A DNA stretch of 64,000 bases from Paramecium sonneborni (lineage: Eukaryota; Ciliophora; Oligohymenophorea; Peniculida; Parameciidae): contig CAJJDN010000146.1 of assembly GCA_905182985.1 (NCBI GenBank), positions 22,928 through 86,927 of the forward strand, in the 5' to 3' direction. How positions within the stretch are numbered: the stretch's first letter is position 1; every line of letters starts with the position of its first letter. Shown piece after piece: positions 1 through 13,743 of the stretch. The notes beneath the pieces are model-generated. The model saw nothing but the letters and a program-made list of their open reading frames with translations, made no database searches and was not told the DNA's origin. The position numbers and the translations under genes are program-made.

Positions 1-59
1 ATAATATATTAAGAAAATTAGTGATGATAGAAATTTATAAAATTTACATGGTTGCCTCT

Positions 60-1110
60 GATTCTTATTTCAATTCATGAAAACTAAATTGACTTGCATT
101 ATTTTAGTATTTCTGATTTTACAATTAATTAACAATTTATCATTATAGTAAAAAGATGCTATCCTATTTTATGTTACTGATTGGTAATATTTGATTTGAT
201 ATTTATTATTGAGGTCACTATTACTATAATAAGAATTAAAAAACAAAATAGGCGAAGAATCTCATCAAACTTGAGGTTGTTTAAGTGACTAACTATTGTA
301 GTTTTAGAAGATTGCTAAAATTGATTTTAATAATAATGTATTTAGAAAAATGATTAGGCTAATTTGCTACTTTTGTAAATTTAATTACAAAGGTTTTGAT
401 TAATGTATTTGTAGTTACTATAGTTTTCATTAATATTTATAAGGGCATTTAAATTTATTTTCTCACCTCTTCATATTTCATAAGGAATATTCTCAATTTT
501 TAATACTTTATTAAATGCTTATCCAGATTTGACAATATTCTTGTAGTTTTAGCAAATTTTAAATTCTATATTTCAAAAAGGTTTGATCTACCTGAATTTT
601 GCTTTACTTTTTTAGTTTAGATCAAGGCATATACAATTTTACAAGAATAAAATCAAAATCTTTGTTTTTCATATTTTCATATCAGCTTATATAGTAAGGA
701 ATCTATGAGTAATCTATGTGAGATTAAAAGAATAAATCTTTATCATATATTTATTCCCAATCCTTACTGATACTTCTGACTTTTTGGAAAGTATTCTTTA
801 AACAATAAGCCAACTTAAACCCACCTCTGCAGATTTTATAATCATTAAATAGCATATGATCTTAATGAGAGCCCCTTCTTCATCATGATATTTTAGAATT
901 ATAGAAGAGTCTTTAATTTTGCTTTCTGTCTATTAGTTGTATCTTGGTTTCTTAAATTTTCATTATCTGTTAATTTTTTAATCATACTAAAAATAATCTC
1001 CGTTATTCTATCTAATTATAAATACACAATTTTTCGGATAATAGTTAAGCGACTTTGATAACTTTACTTTGATATAATAAAACCTATTTTTATGTTTAGT
1101 AGGTAGAGAT
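60..1110 (-). pseudogene. decayed coding-like region, unknown family
   Basis: On the minus strand a TGA-free stretch of protein-like sequence runs from about 1105 to 880. It includes a possible 21-nt GT...AG intron near 975-1000. It then continues in a different frame to about 665, reading HDEEGALIKIICYLMIIKS and onward. No GT...AG pair can explain the frame change near 880-900, and further short open pieces continue to about 430. The composition (many Lys, Ile and charged residues, Q as TAA/TAG) looks like old coding sequence rather than random intergenic DNA. I recognise no family. A real gene with introns I failed to see is the alternative. Confidence 0.3.
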
Positions 1111-1752
1111 TAGCACATCAGAAACTAAATCACTTTAAGATTTGCTTACTAGATGAGTTAAATAATTAATAATAATTAACTTTACTCCAAACTTCTTTAT
1201 CATCTTATTTTTCCTTAATTATTAACTAAAAAGAAATGAATTACTTTTATAACAATACATAGAATGTCAGTACTTATCCCTTTTAGTATAAGAATATTGA
1301 TTAAATCTGATATGATCTTGAATATTATTATAAATAATAACATAGAATAAATAATACTAACTTATATCTTAAATGAAAGGAATTAATTAATGATTTTTTA
1401 TTTTTTCTTAGCCCTCCTTTATAAGATATTGATGACGGAAGCAGAAATTATGATTTTAAATCAATAGAAGTTGGTAGACAATTTATACACTTTGTGTCTA
1501 CAAAGAATTAAAAATATTTAATGGATGTAAAAATGGATTTGTAAAAAATTTATTTAATGTTTTTTAACTTGCATATTTCAAATGTGAATTTCAGAGAGAA
1601 AGCTGAAATCTGTTTTGAAATGCATTTTTGATTTCTTTCTAAAAATATAAAATTAAGATCCATGTAATTGAGATTAAATTCCACAATATTTGGAAACATT
1701 CCTTCTCTATTGCTTCTTAATCTACATCTTTTCTAGGGTTTAAAAATATTCA
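1111..1752. other. intergenic, no supported gene
   Basis: AT-rich spacer downstream of the cysteine-rich gene. A short plus-strand frame starting at 1391 is open for about 60 codons under the ciliate code but has no recognisable content and no continuation. I do not call it. Confidence 0.4.
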
Positions 1753-4700
1753 TCAAGTTGACAATTTTTGAAAACATTGATTCTTAAAAAACAAAAATCC
1801 TTTATGACATGTATAGCAAACACCTTTATAACAATTTAGACAGGATATCTAACAACCGAAATTATATTATTGATGACAGCCATCTTAAAATATTAAATTA
1901 TCATCATCATATTATTCTTCAGCTATCAATAATTTATCACCACAAATAGAATAACAAACATTGTCAATTGTATTAAATCCAGCTAAACATGATAAGCAAC
2001 CATGTCCTTTAATATAAGTAAATCAACGGAATATTTAAAGTGTACTGTATTCTTAACATGAAGAGTTGCATCTTGGATCATGATAAATCATATCAATTTT
2101 AATTCATTAATGTTTAAAATAAATCATAGTTTCCATCTTCACATTCTTCATATCCAACTCTTTAAAAATCTCCACAAACAGGCATACATTCACCATGAAC
2201 AAGCTTAAATCCAGGATCACATGATTAACAAGTTACTGAATGCCAAATAAAAGAATTATTTAAACATAATTTAAAACATTGTGTTAATGCTTAATTTTCT
2301 GTTATGGGACAGCCTAAAGTTAATTTATATCTTACTTAAACAACTATTATTTTATTCATAATATCCGGGTTTACACCAACATTATAACCCTTTTAATATT
2401 CTATTTTTTGTTAGATCACAAGATAAGCAACCATTAATTTTTTTATTAAAACAAGTTAGACAAGATGAATGACATGCCATACAAGAATTTGAAGATTCAT
2501 CATAACTAGTACCTGAAGTGCATTAGCATGTTTGTTAACTTTTGCATTTTTAACAAACTGGATTAGAACTTATAGAGTAATAACCATCTAAACAAACACA
2601 TTATCCATTTTGCAATTATCTGTTATTTTCTATCAAACATTCTAAACAATAAGTATCATTCAGACATTAATTACACCCAATAGGACATTCATAACATTAA
2701 CTATTTGCTTCATATTAATTCATTAAACAACTACATCCTTTTCTAATAAGACTATACGTTGATACACAACTCAAACAATTTTCCGCAGATATACAAGTAA
2801 GACATGATGAAGGACAAGATAAACATTTTTATTCCTACTTGTTATAATATTTCTCAGCTGAACATGCTTTTTCTGTACGATATTCTAATTCAATCGAGCT
2901 ATCCCACAAGATACAAGAATTATAATCAAGACATTATAAACAATTAGGTTAGCAATAATGAACAACAACATTATATCCATATAATCCACAATATGCATTT
3001 TAAGGATTGTTGTTATTACCTGAACATTCCCAATACAAAGTTAATGTATTAGAAGAATGGATTTCTATAAATTTCATTCTCTCTGATTTTGTTTCATCAT
3101 CATTACTTATATCAGCACTTTCCATAGATTTTATTATTGCTTAATTTTATTCAAAAGTGTAAATAAATTTACCATCTGATGGAAAATTCTTACCATATAA
3201 AATATAAAATCCTATAGTTACTCTATGATGCGGATTTTTAATTTCATGAGTTATTTTAAACTATGCTGAACTCCAAACAAATTAACCTCCAAAAATATAC
3301 TTTCCTTTCCAAAATGAATAAAAGATAGATGATCCTTTTAAAAAATTTACACCATTTTATGAAACTAAAATATATCTCGAAGTTTATAATGGATCATTAA
3401 TCTAACTAAAATATTCATTTTTTATTAAAAATTTGGAATCTAAATAACTAATACATATTAATACATTGAGTTTCCTAATCATAAGAATCACAATAGTTTG
3501 AATTTATTGTTTCAAAATATTCTTTACATGGAACACAGTTACCTTCACTTGATATGAATAATCCGTCATTACAAATTTAGCAGACATAAGGTATCTCACA
3601 AAACTTACAATTAGATTGGCAATACCCAGAAGATACCTCAAATTCACTTATACTCCATCCTGCATCTGAAGTTCTAAATGAATTTATCTATTTAATATTT
3701 ACTTGTAATTTCCAAGAGCTGTAAATACAAATGAATATTTTGGGATATCAACAAACAAAAATATTGTAGATCTTTAACAATTAGTCCATAAACTAGGGCA
3801 AATAAATTAATCTTCTTGATATAATTTGGTTCTGTGAAATTTCTTACCTTCATTAGTATTTTATATTGATCCATAATAAGTATTATTAATTTTAAACTCT
3901 ATTCCTCCTCCAACAGGTATATCATTAAAAAATGATAGAATCATCCTTATTCCTATAAAGCAGATTCCTTATTAATATGAAGATAAATCTACAAATCGCT
4001 AACTGCTATAATTTTTAGTAAATATCCCTAGTAATATTCCGAAATTTGCTTTATCAAAATCTGAATCATTAATCATAAGTGGAATTTAGAGAGAATATCT
4101 CTCTTCATTTGGAAAATGCTTTTCAAAAAAAATAGGGCTTGCTTTCATTATTAAAAAATATTACATTAAAACTCTGTGCATGTTCTATCATAATTTGAAC
4201 GATAATAAAAATTGCAAGTTGGTTTGCATACATTTTACATTAAATACGAATTGTCTGGACATTACTGACAAATATTATTCACAGGTGATCCATTATAACA
4301 GCTTAAACACTAGTCATAATTTGCGCCATTGCAAGTTTTGCATAAGGAATAACATTTAAATCTTGATATGTAAAAGTTCCTTATCGAAACTTTTCCCTCA
4401 TCGTTTTGGTTTGTATTAAATTCGACTAAATTCTTTTCTGACGAAGTAATTTCAATTTTTATTGTTTTCACATCATTTTAGATATTATCACAAAATCCAT
4501 CCTATTATGGATATTAATTAGGCGAAGAATACTAAAATTGATAATTAAATCCTCCTATTTTTATAGTTATTATCCCATTTGACCAAGTACCTTAAAAAAA
4601 TAAATCCACGGATATATAATCTCCTGAAATCAATTCTACTTCACTTTCGCTTTGTAAAATTTTCTATTCTGAAGAGAGAATTATATAGCTGGTAGATGGA

Positions 4701-4879
4701 ATCATACAATCTATAAATTATGCCCTTTTTGATTATGCAGGGGCATTAAAGCCTCCAACATTTATTTCATTTATAAATTTTTAATCCTCACAATAATAAC
4801 CTACTATTCCAGTCCATTAACAAACAGAAAGTTATAAGATCATCATCAAAACAAATAGTGATGCCTCCTTTTTCTTCAT
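1753..4879 (-). CDS. secreted cysteine-rich protein (furin/growth-factor-receptor-like repeats)
   Basis: The ATG at 4879-4877 opens a hydrophobic signal peptide (MKKKEASLFVLMMILQLSVC) followed by a globular region and then hundreds of residues rich in CxxC pairs. An early example is the C..C.GANYDQCLSC stretch around residues 210-230. Such arrays occur in the large surface or extracellular cysteine-rich proteins abundant in ciliates (growth-factor-receptor Cys-rich fold). The frame needs small introns: one of 23 nt near 4150 and one of 29 nt near 3690 restore it exactly. The first TGA after the last Cys-rich stretch (KGFLFFKNQCFQKLST) is at 1753-1755, giving roughly 1,000 residues. Unlike the related gene at 24088-28481 it has no C-terminal membrane segments, so it is either a secreted form or a shortened copy. 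The family is clear; function and the full intron set are not. Confidence 0.8.
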
Positions 4880-6173
4880 TATTAATATTAAATAGATATT
4901 TAAAATAATCTAAAAAAAATTTATTATCTTGAATCTATTGAGGATTTGTTATGTTTGAGAGTTCATTCTGGTGATCTTTCCTTGTCTGATAATTTTAATT
5001 TAGTAATAAGTTCTTTGTTAGATTGTGAATGAATCATCTGATTGTTAAACATTTTTTGTTGATGTAAGAATTCTTCCTGAAGTATTCTTCTTTTAAACTA
5101 GCATACCCATCAACAGTTACTTTATCTACTTAAGTTATCTCTATTATTTCTTTATTAATCATTCCATTCTTACACAATCAATTATTGATATTTATTTTCT
5201 GGTTGTGTTTTTTATATCTTTTATTTTATTTCTTTATCTTACAGTTGATTAACTTTTTTTAAAATGTGTATTAAAATCTACTATTAATAGAAATTTTTCT
5301 TTTTCTATTATTTTTCTTAATATATTCTGTTATATTTTGATTAGGTATTTGTTTTAAATCACTTTTATTAATTCTTTTAAAAAGTCTTCCCATGTATTTG
5401 ATCAATATAGTCATATCTAAAATTAATAGGTGACCCAATTATATATATTTTATACATTATTTCTTTACCTTTAGGATTAGGCCCTTTTCAATTCATATAC
5501 TTTCTATCGTATATAAAAGTCTTCTTTCATTAAATAAATTCTTATCTAATTAAGAATTTATTTACTAATCAATTATTCAATAAACTTCCCAAATAAAGTG
5601 AAAGCTTGGTAAGGAGAAGAATACGAAAAAAAAAAACATGAAAGCATTTTGAAGTAAAATGTTTCTATATCTAATCTAATCCAAAATTGATACATAAATC
5701 TAGTTATTTTTCATGTTTTTTGCTTTCTTAAATGTAAATTTGATTATGCATATGCATTTAATTAAGCCTTCCTATGATAAACTTGAAACTTTTATCAAAT
5801 TACAATTTCTCAAACTTTGTCAGAGAAAATAAAATTTTTTTTCCCTGACATATAAACCTTATTTTTCAGTCTTTTTTTTTGACTTTGGTATTAAATATTT
5901 ATTAAACTGAGCTAAAATCTATTTTTCTACGCTTTTTTAACTCATCAATGTAAATTTGCAGCAATGATGCATTCTATATTCTTTAAAAATCAACCCATAC
6001 AAAGGTTTATTTAACATTAAATTTGCTGATTCTATCTCAATAAAAAGCAAAACCAAATCCTTTACAAAGTTCTGTCTTGATCTTAATATTTTGACAGAAG
6101 ATATTTTTTTTATTTGAAGTATAAAGTTTAAAACAAAATAATAGAAATTAAAAAATAGTTTTACTAAACAAAA
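4880..6173. other. intergenic between divergent genes
   Basis: A 1.3-kb AT-rich spacer separates the start of the minus-strand cysteine-rich gene from the start of the plus-strand WD40 gene, so both promoters should lie here. I saw no open frame of useful length, repeat or structured element. Confidence 0.5.
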
Positions 6174-8858
6174 ATGAAATAAAAAGAAGATTTGTTCGAG
6201 GTTTTTGCTTCAGCAAAAGATATTGATGAATAAATATACAGTTTGATAATTGAAATGTTTAAAAAAGAAAAAATTTCAAACTATTTAGAACTTACTTCAG
6301 ATAATGAAAATAAGAAAGATTATGAATAATAAATTTAATAATCAATACATTTATAGTTTGCGGATGAAGAAGAAAAGTTAAATGCAGCAAAAAATAACAT
6401 GAAAAAAATTACAAATATTATAAAATCAATTAAAGATCATGACTTTAATAAAAATGACTATTTAACTAAAATGAACTTAAAAGTTAGATAAGACCTAATC
6501 AAAAAAATAAAAAATGAAGAAAAGATTATATAATTTTTAAAATTTTTAGTTCACCTCTCATCCATAGATAGTTAATTGATATAATGTGGATCAAATTCAT
6601 TAAACTTATTAGTTTAAATGAAGGTTGATCTCACAAATCAATTTTTTGGAAATATCAAGATTTAGAATACCTGTTTAACTGGAGGTAATTTTGTAAGATG
6701 CAATTTGAGCGGATCTGAATTCGATAATGTAAATATAAGTGGATTAAATTTGAATGGTGCTTACTTATTTAATTGTAAATGGAAAAGCCTTAGAATCCAT
6801 GAACTACATAAAATAGAAGGCCATTAGAAAACAGTCTACTCAGTATGTTTCTCTCCTGATTATACAACATTGGCATCTGGTAGTGGCGATAATTCTGTCT
6901 GTTTATGGGATATTAAGACAGGACAATAACAAGCTGAATTAAATGGTCATAGCGATGAAGTCTACTCAATATGCTTCTCTCCTGATGGTACTACATTAGC
7001 ATCTTGTAGTTTCGATAAATCTATTCGCTTATGGGATGTTAAAACAAGGTAGTAAAAAGCAAAATTGGAAGGGCATGCAATTTATATTCGATCAGTATGT
7101 TTCTCTCCTGATGGAACTACATTAGCATCTGGCAGTGGAGATACCTCTATCCTCTTATGGGATGTAAAGACAAGAGTATAAAAAGCCAGATTGGATGGTC
7201 ATACTTGTAATGTCTGGTCAGTATGCTTCTCGCCTGATGGTGCTGTATTAGCATCTGGTAGTGGCGATAATTCTATCCGTTTATGGGATATAAAAAAAGG
7301 ATAATAAAAAGTCAAATTGGATGGTCATACTTGTAAAGTCTGGTCATTATGCTTCTCACCTGATGGTACTGTATTAGCATCTGGTAGTGGAGATAATTCT
7401 ATCCGTTTATGGGATGTGAAGAAAGGATAATAAAAAGCTAGATTGGATAGTCATGCTAGTGATGTTTGGTCAGTATGCTTCTCACCTGATGGTACTATAT
7501 TAGCATCTGGTTGTTGTGATAATTCTATCCGCTTATGGGATGTAAAGACAAGAGTATAAAAAGCCAGATTGGATGGTCATACTAGTGATGTTTGGTCAGT
7601 ATGCTTCTCACCTGATGGTGCTGTATTAGCATCTGGTAGTGGCGATAATTCTATCCATTTATGGGATTGGAAGACAGAATTAGAAAAAGCGTAATTAGAT
7701 GGACATGATGGAACTGTCATGTCAGTATCCTTCTCTCCTTGTTCTACTATATTGGCATCTGGTGGAGCTGATAAATCAATCCGTTTATGGGATGTTAAGA
7801 CAGGATAGTAAAAGGCTGAATTCAATGGTCACAGTAATGAAGTCAATTATGTTTGTTTTTCTCCTGATGGCATGATATTAGCATCTAGTAGTGCAGATAA
7901 GTCTATACGTTTATGGGATGTTCAGACAGGATAATAAAAAGCCAAATTGGATGGTCATAGGGATAAAGTCTACTCGATATGCTTCACTCTTGATGGCACT
8001 ACATTAGCATCTGGTGGTGGAACATCAAGAGATGAAGATGATTATGAAGATAAAGATTGCTCTATTCGTTTATGGGATATTAAGACCAGAAAAATAAAAG
8101 CTAAGTTTGATGGTCATAGTGATACTGTTCGAACATTATGTTTCTCTCCTGATCATACTAATTTAGCATCTGGTAGTGACGATAACACTATCCGTTTATG
8201 GGATTTTAAGACAAGATAATAAATAGCCTTGTTCAATGGACATGATGGAATTGTCTTATCAGTATGTTTTTCTCCTTGTGCAACTGTTTTAGCATCAGGT
8301 AGTGATGATAAGTCTATCCGTTTATGGGATGTTAAGACAAGATAATAAAAAGCTAAATTGGATGGTCATGATGATTATGTCAGATCCGTCTGCTTCTCTT
8401 TTGATGGATTTACATTAGCTTCTGGAAGTGATGATAGGTCTATCCGTATATGGGATACTAATACAGGATAGCAAAAAGCTATTTTGGATGGCCATGGTTA
8501 TTATGTCCGATAGGTCTGCTTCTCTTTCGATGGTACTAAATTAGCATCTTGTAGCGATGATAAATCTATCCGTATATGGGATGTTAGAACAGAATAATAA
8601 TTGGAAAGTTTGGATTACAGTTATAAAGAATGTTAATCATAATTTAATACTTCACTATTTTAAAACAATCCTCCTCAAGATAATCGTATTTATTATATAT
8701 ACTTAGTTACCTCGAATATTAATATCCTCCTTATATCTCAATAGCCAGTATTTTAATCATAAAAAGCTTTAATTATCAACGGATAATTTGACAATCAATT
8801 AGGCATAGATTTAAAGATATTATTTAAGCAAAAAGGAAGTTTCTTGTTGGACAAATGA
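6174..8858 (+). CDS. WD40-repeat protein with 14 repeats (two predicted propellers)
   Basis: Uninterrupted 894-codon frame from ATG 6174 to TGA 8856-8858 under the ciliate code, with no introns. Residues 1-150 are charged and helical. Residues about 165-205 carry pentapeptide-like repeats ([20 protein letters not shown]). From about residue 213, fourteen repeats of about 42 residues follow, typically GH..[18 protein letters not shown].DxSIRLWD. Repeat 10 has a 10-residue acidic insert ([11 protein letters not shown]). Fourteen blades would make two 7-bladed propellers. A 90-residue tail ends at LLDK. WD40 propellers are protein-interaction scaffolds; combined with a pentapeptide stretch this is a common ciliate architecture of unknown role. 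Neighbouring repeats are strikingly alike at DNA level, suggesting recent duplication or gene conversion inside the gene. Confidence 0.9.
6814..8605 (+). repeat. tandem repeat of about 126 bp encoding WD40 blades
   Basis: Fourteen tandem units of about 126 bp inside the WD40 gene. The blocks reading CFSPDG and SIRLWD recur almost unchanged in DNA, including synonymous sites. Blades 4 and 5 differ at only a few bases. Unit length varies only in blade 10, which has an in-frame insert. Confidence 0.9.
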
Positions 8859-10009
8859 AATGATTATTTTGAAACTCAAATAGTAATTCAATAATATCTT
8901 GAATTTCAATATTTTAGCTTTAATTTAATATATTCCTTTTAAATATATGATATTAATTAATATCCATTATGCATTATTTAAACCTAAATCTTTCCTTGTG
9001 TGATTATGATTTATTTCTTAGAATTCAACAAAAATCATTAAGTATATCGTCAATAAATTTATAATTCTAGTTTTTTATGAATGCAGTTTGCTAATTACTG
9101 TATGGTATATTTAAGTTTCATATGATTGTAATTCTCTATCCATTATCATCATTTTCAAATTACTTCACAAAAGAGAATAAATTTTGTATTGAACATATGT
9201 CTATTTTATCTGATAACCTTAATTTATATCTTTCTATTGCCCAACATAGATAATTCATGGTTTGCTTTTTGAGGAGTCTAAATTAAAATTCTTTGTTTAA
9301 AATAACATTTTTTTGTGAAAAACAATTTAAGAGAGAAAACATTTTTTTATAACTAAAAAAAATTTCACTTGTTAACAAATGGTATTAGATAGTTATTAAA
9401 ATTTATAATGTAAACTACAATGTGCTTTAGATTGCTCAAATAATCTTATTCTACCTGTTTTTTGGAAGAGATGGCTGGTCTTCTAAATTTAGTAATCGTA
9501 AAAAAAATTTTTCTTTTTTATAGAATCTTTATGTATATTCTATAAATTTTATGCCTGATTATAATTTGATATTAGAAACTTAGAGGATTATGATAAATTT
9601 GAAAATAATATTCAGAGCTTATCGACTTGATTAAGTAAAAGATTAAGAATATGGAATAATTCAATCAATGATATTGATGAATTATCAGCTAATCAAATTA
9701 TTTCAGGATTCTTAATTAAATATTCTCATATTTCCCATCTTCTGAAATCACAAAATCTCAATTAAAATTACATCAATAATTTTTACTAATTTATTAAACT
9801 TAAAGTTCCAGTGTTATATTAAGATGATATTAAGCTAATAAAAATTATTTGATTCATCCCAATCCTGAAATTATGATCATTATTTTTTACAACAAAGTTT
9901 GGATTTTTTTCATCAAAATTGTCAAGATATATCCTTTTTACAATAATTTATTCTAAACTTTAAGTAATCGAAACACATAAATTAGAATAAATGCTTTGTT
10001 AGGCACCTA
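8859..10009. other. gene-poor spacer
   Basis: AT-rich sequence with stops in all frames and no gene I can support. Short protein-like pieces just before 10000 may be the eroded 5' part of the adjacent repeat-family relic. Confidence 0.4.
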
Positions 10010-10300
10010 AGTTAATCACTTATAAAGGTGAGTATAATCTAAAAGGCAGGAAAGTAGGCCGATGGGATTTTTTATGATAAAATGATGATGGTAAAAATAA
10101 GTTCATGTAAATTTTATTTAAGTAGAGGTGATAATGTGTTAGTGGAGGTGGAAAATTTGATGAAGAGGATGTTAAGTTGAGAGAATCTAGAAAGAACTGG
10201 AGACATACTTAGAAATAGATGAAATTCATTAAAGGTATTAAATAAATTGTATCATATTGTAAGAGATAAAAATTGTTGAGATACCTAAACTCCCAAAAAT
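10010..10300 (+). pseudogene. relic of the SGGG/G-K-W repeat family
   Basis: Reads ITYKGEYNLKGRKVGRWDFL, then TGA, then after about 75 nt SGGGKFDEEDVKLRES. These are the two halves of the repeat unit seen intact at 17,580-19,060. Where intact genes have a short intron there is still a GTAA...TTAG-like segment (about 10107-10142), but the flanking exons carry a stop and lost conserved residues. No start codon or upstream domain survives. I call it a decayed family member; a heavily spliced gene is much less likely. Confidence 0.55.
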
Positions 10301-12215
10301 AAAGATGGATCTCAATATTGAATTAATTGATAGATCGTTGGAAAATCTGTGCTGAAGATCAAACGAAAATTTTAAAATCACTTATAGGTTTATTAGATAA
10401 TTTTAAGGGATTATTATATTATTTAGATTTTGTATTTATTTTGTGACAATTTTCTAAATTTAAGCTGTTATATTTTTTAAAAAAGAGGAGTTTTGGAGAG
10501 TGATACGCTTCCTTAAATAAAACTTGTTATATCAGATATAATTTATAAATTGAACCAAAATTTTTGTTTTCTTTATATGTTTAAACATAACAATCATTAA
10601 TTATAAAAATATATCTGAAATTTATTCTATCTCACCATAATAATCTTATCTGCTTGAGTTTTTAAATTATTTTTAGTCTCTGTAAGTTTAAAAAATCAAT
10701 TCAAAATAATCATTCAAATCAATTCACTTTCCAAATTTCAATTTTATCATCCTCCCCTTGCTCCACCTTTTTTTTTAAATAATTTAAACGATAAATTATA
10801 ATTAGATTCTACTTAAATAAATATTATAATATCCTTTAACTTTGATTGAATTGACTTCTTATTTTTTATCACATGATTGAATATTTATCTTTAATCTGAT
10901 ACATATATAGTAATTTAATTTTCTTAACAATATATTATTATCATTGAATTTCAAGAGTGTCTGTTATCCAATTTAAATTATTGAAAAAATCTAAAGTATT
11001 TTAATCTTGAGAAACTTAATCAAATTGAAAATTTTTCAGCCAGTTTTGGAAGAATTAAAAGATAAAATCATCTAGACGACATTAAAAGGTGTCAATATAG
11101 AAAATAATTGATAATAAATAAATCAAAACATTTAAATTAATTTGAGAGGAGATTTTTGAACGGGGAAAGAATTAAACTTGAAATAGTTTTAAAATTTATA
11201 GTTACATTTGAAGTTATTTGCTGAATATCACACTTAATAGGATAAAAAAACGGAATTTCTTTATTGAGAAGAGATATTTATTCAAAAATAGATGATTAAA
11301 TTTGATAAGAATGTTTATTTATGATATTTGTATCTTAAAATGGAAGCATATTTAGTTGTTATGCTTCCTTCTTATGAAGATAATATCTCAGTAATTAATT
11401 AAAGGTACTTAATGATCTTCTTCACTCTTCTCTTAAACTAATTATGAATTATATTCTCAAATATTAGAAAGAGCTAATTAATTTTAATATTTTGGGAAAT
11501 AATCTTATATCTATATTTTTTTGGGTCCTGATTATTTTTATTAATTTAATTGTTTTGAGGAAACATATTATAATAAATTTTAGTTTAGGTTATATAAACT
11601 AAAATTTATTTTAAGAATGAAATTGATTTAAAGAGAATAGATGAAAAAAATAGCATGGTTTGTAAATATCATTTTTTTCTACATTCACATAAAAGATTCA
11701 TAAAAAAGGAACCTCAATTTATATCAATTTTTAAAATTATTAAAATTATAAATTTCTTTTTACTGTATTTTTACTTTAAGTCAATAGGCCGACTTTCTTG
11801 GATTGAACACTATTCTTTAATGTCAAATGTGAAATACATAATATGGATTTTGTGTTTTATCTCAACTACAAAAAAAATTGTTTAAAATTATAATACAATC
11901 AACCATTAAATATTTAGACAACATCATGTGAAACAAATTTAAAAAGATAAATTCTTAATGAATTAAATTTAGCCCACAAAATTGAAATAAAGAATAGATT
12001 AGCTCAGTAATTTCGACTGCAGTACATTCTATTTGAAATCTGAATCTTCTAGCTAACCAAAAATAATTTCGTATAATAAGTTTTCAGGTTAAATAATTAA
12101 GAAAATGATTCAATCTGAAAACAACACTGATACCATTTATTTTACATTAAATTGATTAGCATATGGATCTTTGTTATAAAATATTGAATTATAATATTTT
12201 TTTTCCCCACATTTT
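10301..12215. other. gene-poor spacer
   Basis: About 1.9 kb of AT-rich sequence. A 76-codon frame open even in the standard code (11655-11885, +) is hydrophobic low-complexity sequence without an initiation context or family signal. I see no gene here. Confidence 0.4.
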
Positions 12216-13743
12216 TCATTTTTCTCTATACATTGATATTATATTAGCCAATTTATGGAAATTAACTACATCTCCCTTACCATATTACCCAACACCACTA
12301 GCAAGTATCATCCTATAATTTTAAAGTATTTACCTTTATTGATATTCTTACTAATATTCTATCTTCCTATCTTCATACCTTTCATATTACACTCACCTTC
12401 ATAAATGATTTAAGCTTTATCTCTAAAACCTTTCCACAAATCTATACACATTCCAATCTTGAAATAACGTTCCACTCTCCTTGCATATGATCCTCCACCA
12501 CTATCAGATGATCACCAATACTTAAAAATATTTACATTTATTATCTATCGAATAATATATCCCATCGGTCTAGCTTTATCCCTTTCTTGTTATATTCGCC
12601 TTGATAAATAACTTGATAGTATATTCGAAATCCTCCCACAATTCTACCCATCTCCCAATTTTAAACTCATCCTCTCCTTCACCATAAGATCCTCCACAAT
12701 TAAAAATTATGATATTAATTATTCCCAAGCTATGATATTCCATCTACCGATCTTCCGACCTTTAATATTATATTCGCCATCATAAATGACTTAAGTATTA
12801 TAAAAAAACATTCCTATAATTCTAACCATTTCAATCTAAGGTAATTATATTCTCCTTCTCCTCTAATTCAATTAATAACTATCATATTACATTTTTTTAT
12901 AATTATAAAACTACTACCAAGAACCCTATCTCATATCATTCTTGTATTTTCCAATCTCATACACTTAAGCCTCACTAAAAAATTATAAATAATAGCTTAC
13001 GTCCAATAATTCTTAAATAAATCCTTCCATATTCCTACTTTTTTTCCATCAATCGAATACTCTCTACCAACTCCTGGTATATGCTGCCCTTTCCACAATG
13101 CTCTCCAATATCCTTATTTCTTATTGTTTGGGCCATATTCTCCAATCCATTACAAATAATTTATTTATTCCTAATTTGCTAACACCTCAGGTTTCTAGGA
13201 AGCATCCTTTATTTATTCTCTAATTTAATGTAAAATTTGCTAACATCCTTTTTGTACTTAATTTATTAATCTTAAGTTAATTGTACTTCCAACTTCATCT
13301 ATCGTTTTGACTATCCAAAATAAAAGTATTTAATTCTTCTATTATATTCTAGGTTCCTCCTTATCTTTATGAAACCTAAACAATAAAAATTTTTACTGTG
13401 TCTATTAAAAATCAGACCCTAAAAATTCTACACAAAGATTTTTAATTTATAAACTTAGATCTTTTATTGCCAAGATTCTAATTTTAGAAATAAATTATTT
13501 CTTTATCTTCATTTGAATCTTTTAAATTATCTTAAAATGAAAATTTTACTGAATTAGTACCTTATTATAACTTAAATGAATACGATTTCTATTCCATAAT
13601 GTCTGGAAAATATGATATTAAACACTGGTTAGTACATTCCAAGGAGAATGAATAATTTTTTCAATAACTACATTATCTTTGTAAACAAAAACTGATTCCA
13701 TATCCCAAGAATCAAATTTAGCAAGATTAAATTCAAATTTCAT
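12216..13743 (-). CDS. degenerate member of the SGGG/G-K-W repeat family
   Basis: The minus-strand frame is open from ATG 13743-13741 with several putative 21-35 nt introns. After about 180 residues of charged, helical sequence it enters the family repeat: GEYGPNNKKQGYWRALWKG, GREYSIDGKKVGIWKDLF, GGGSYARRVERYFKIGMCID, ending SGVGQYGKGDVV and a TGA at 12216-12218. Compared with the intact paralogue at 16728-19068 the N-terminal B-box is missing. Only a remnant (KLFHNE) is readable upstream of the ATG, behind an in-frame TGA, and several Gly/Trp positions have changed. It may be a decaying gene or one with a different N-terminus. Exon borders are approximate. Confidence 0.5.

Noticed and set aside
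7577..8219. Short frames of both strands in the WD40 gene (for example a 90-codon piece starting [10 protein letters not shown])
   Set aside because: The minus-strand one is antisense; the plus-strand one is only part of the 894-codon gene, cut by reading TAA as stop.
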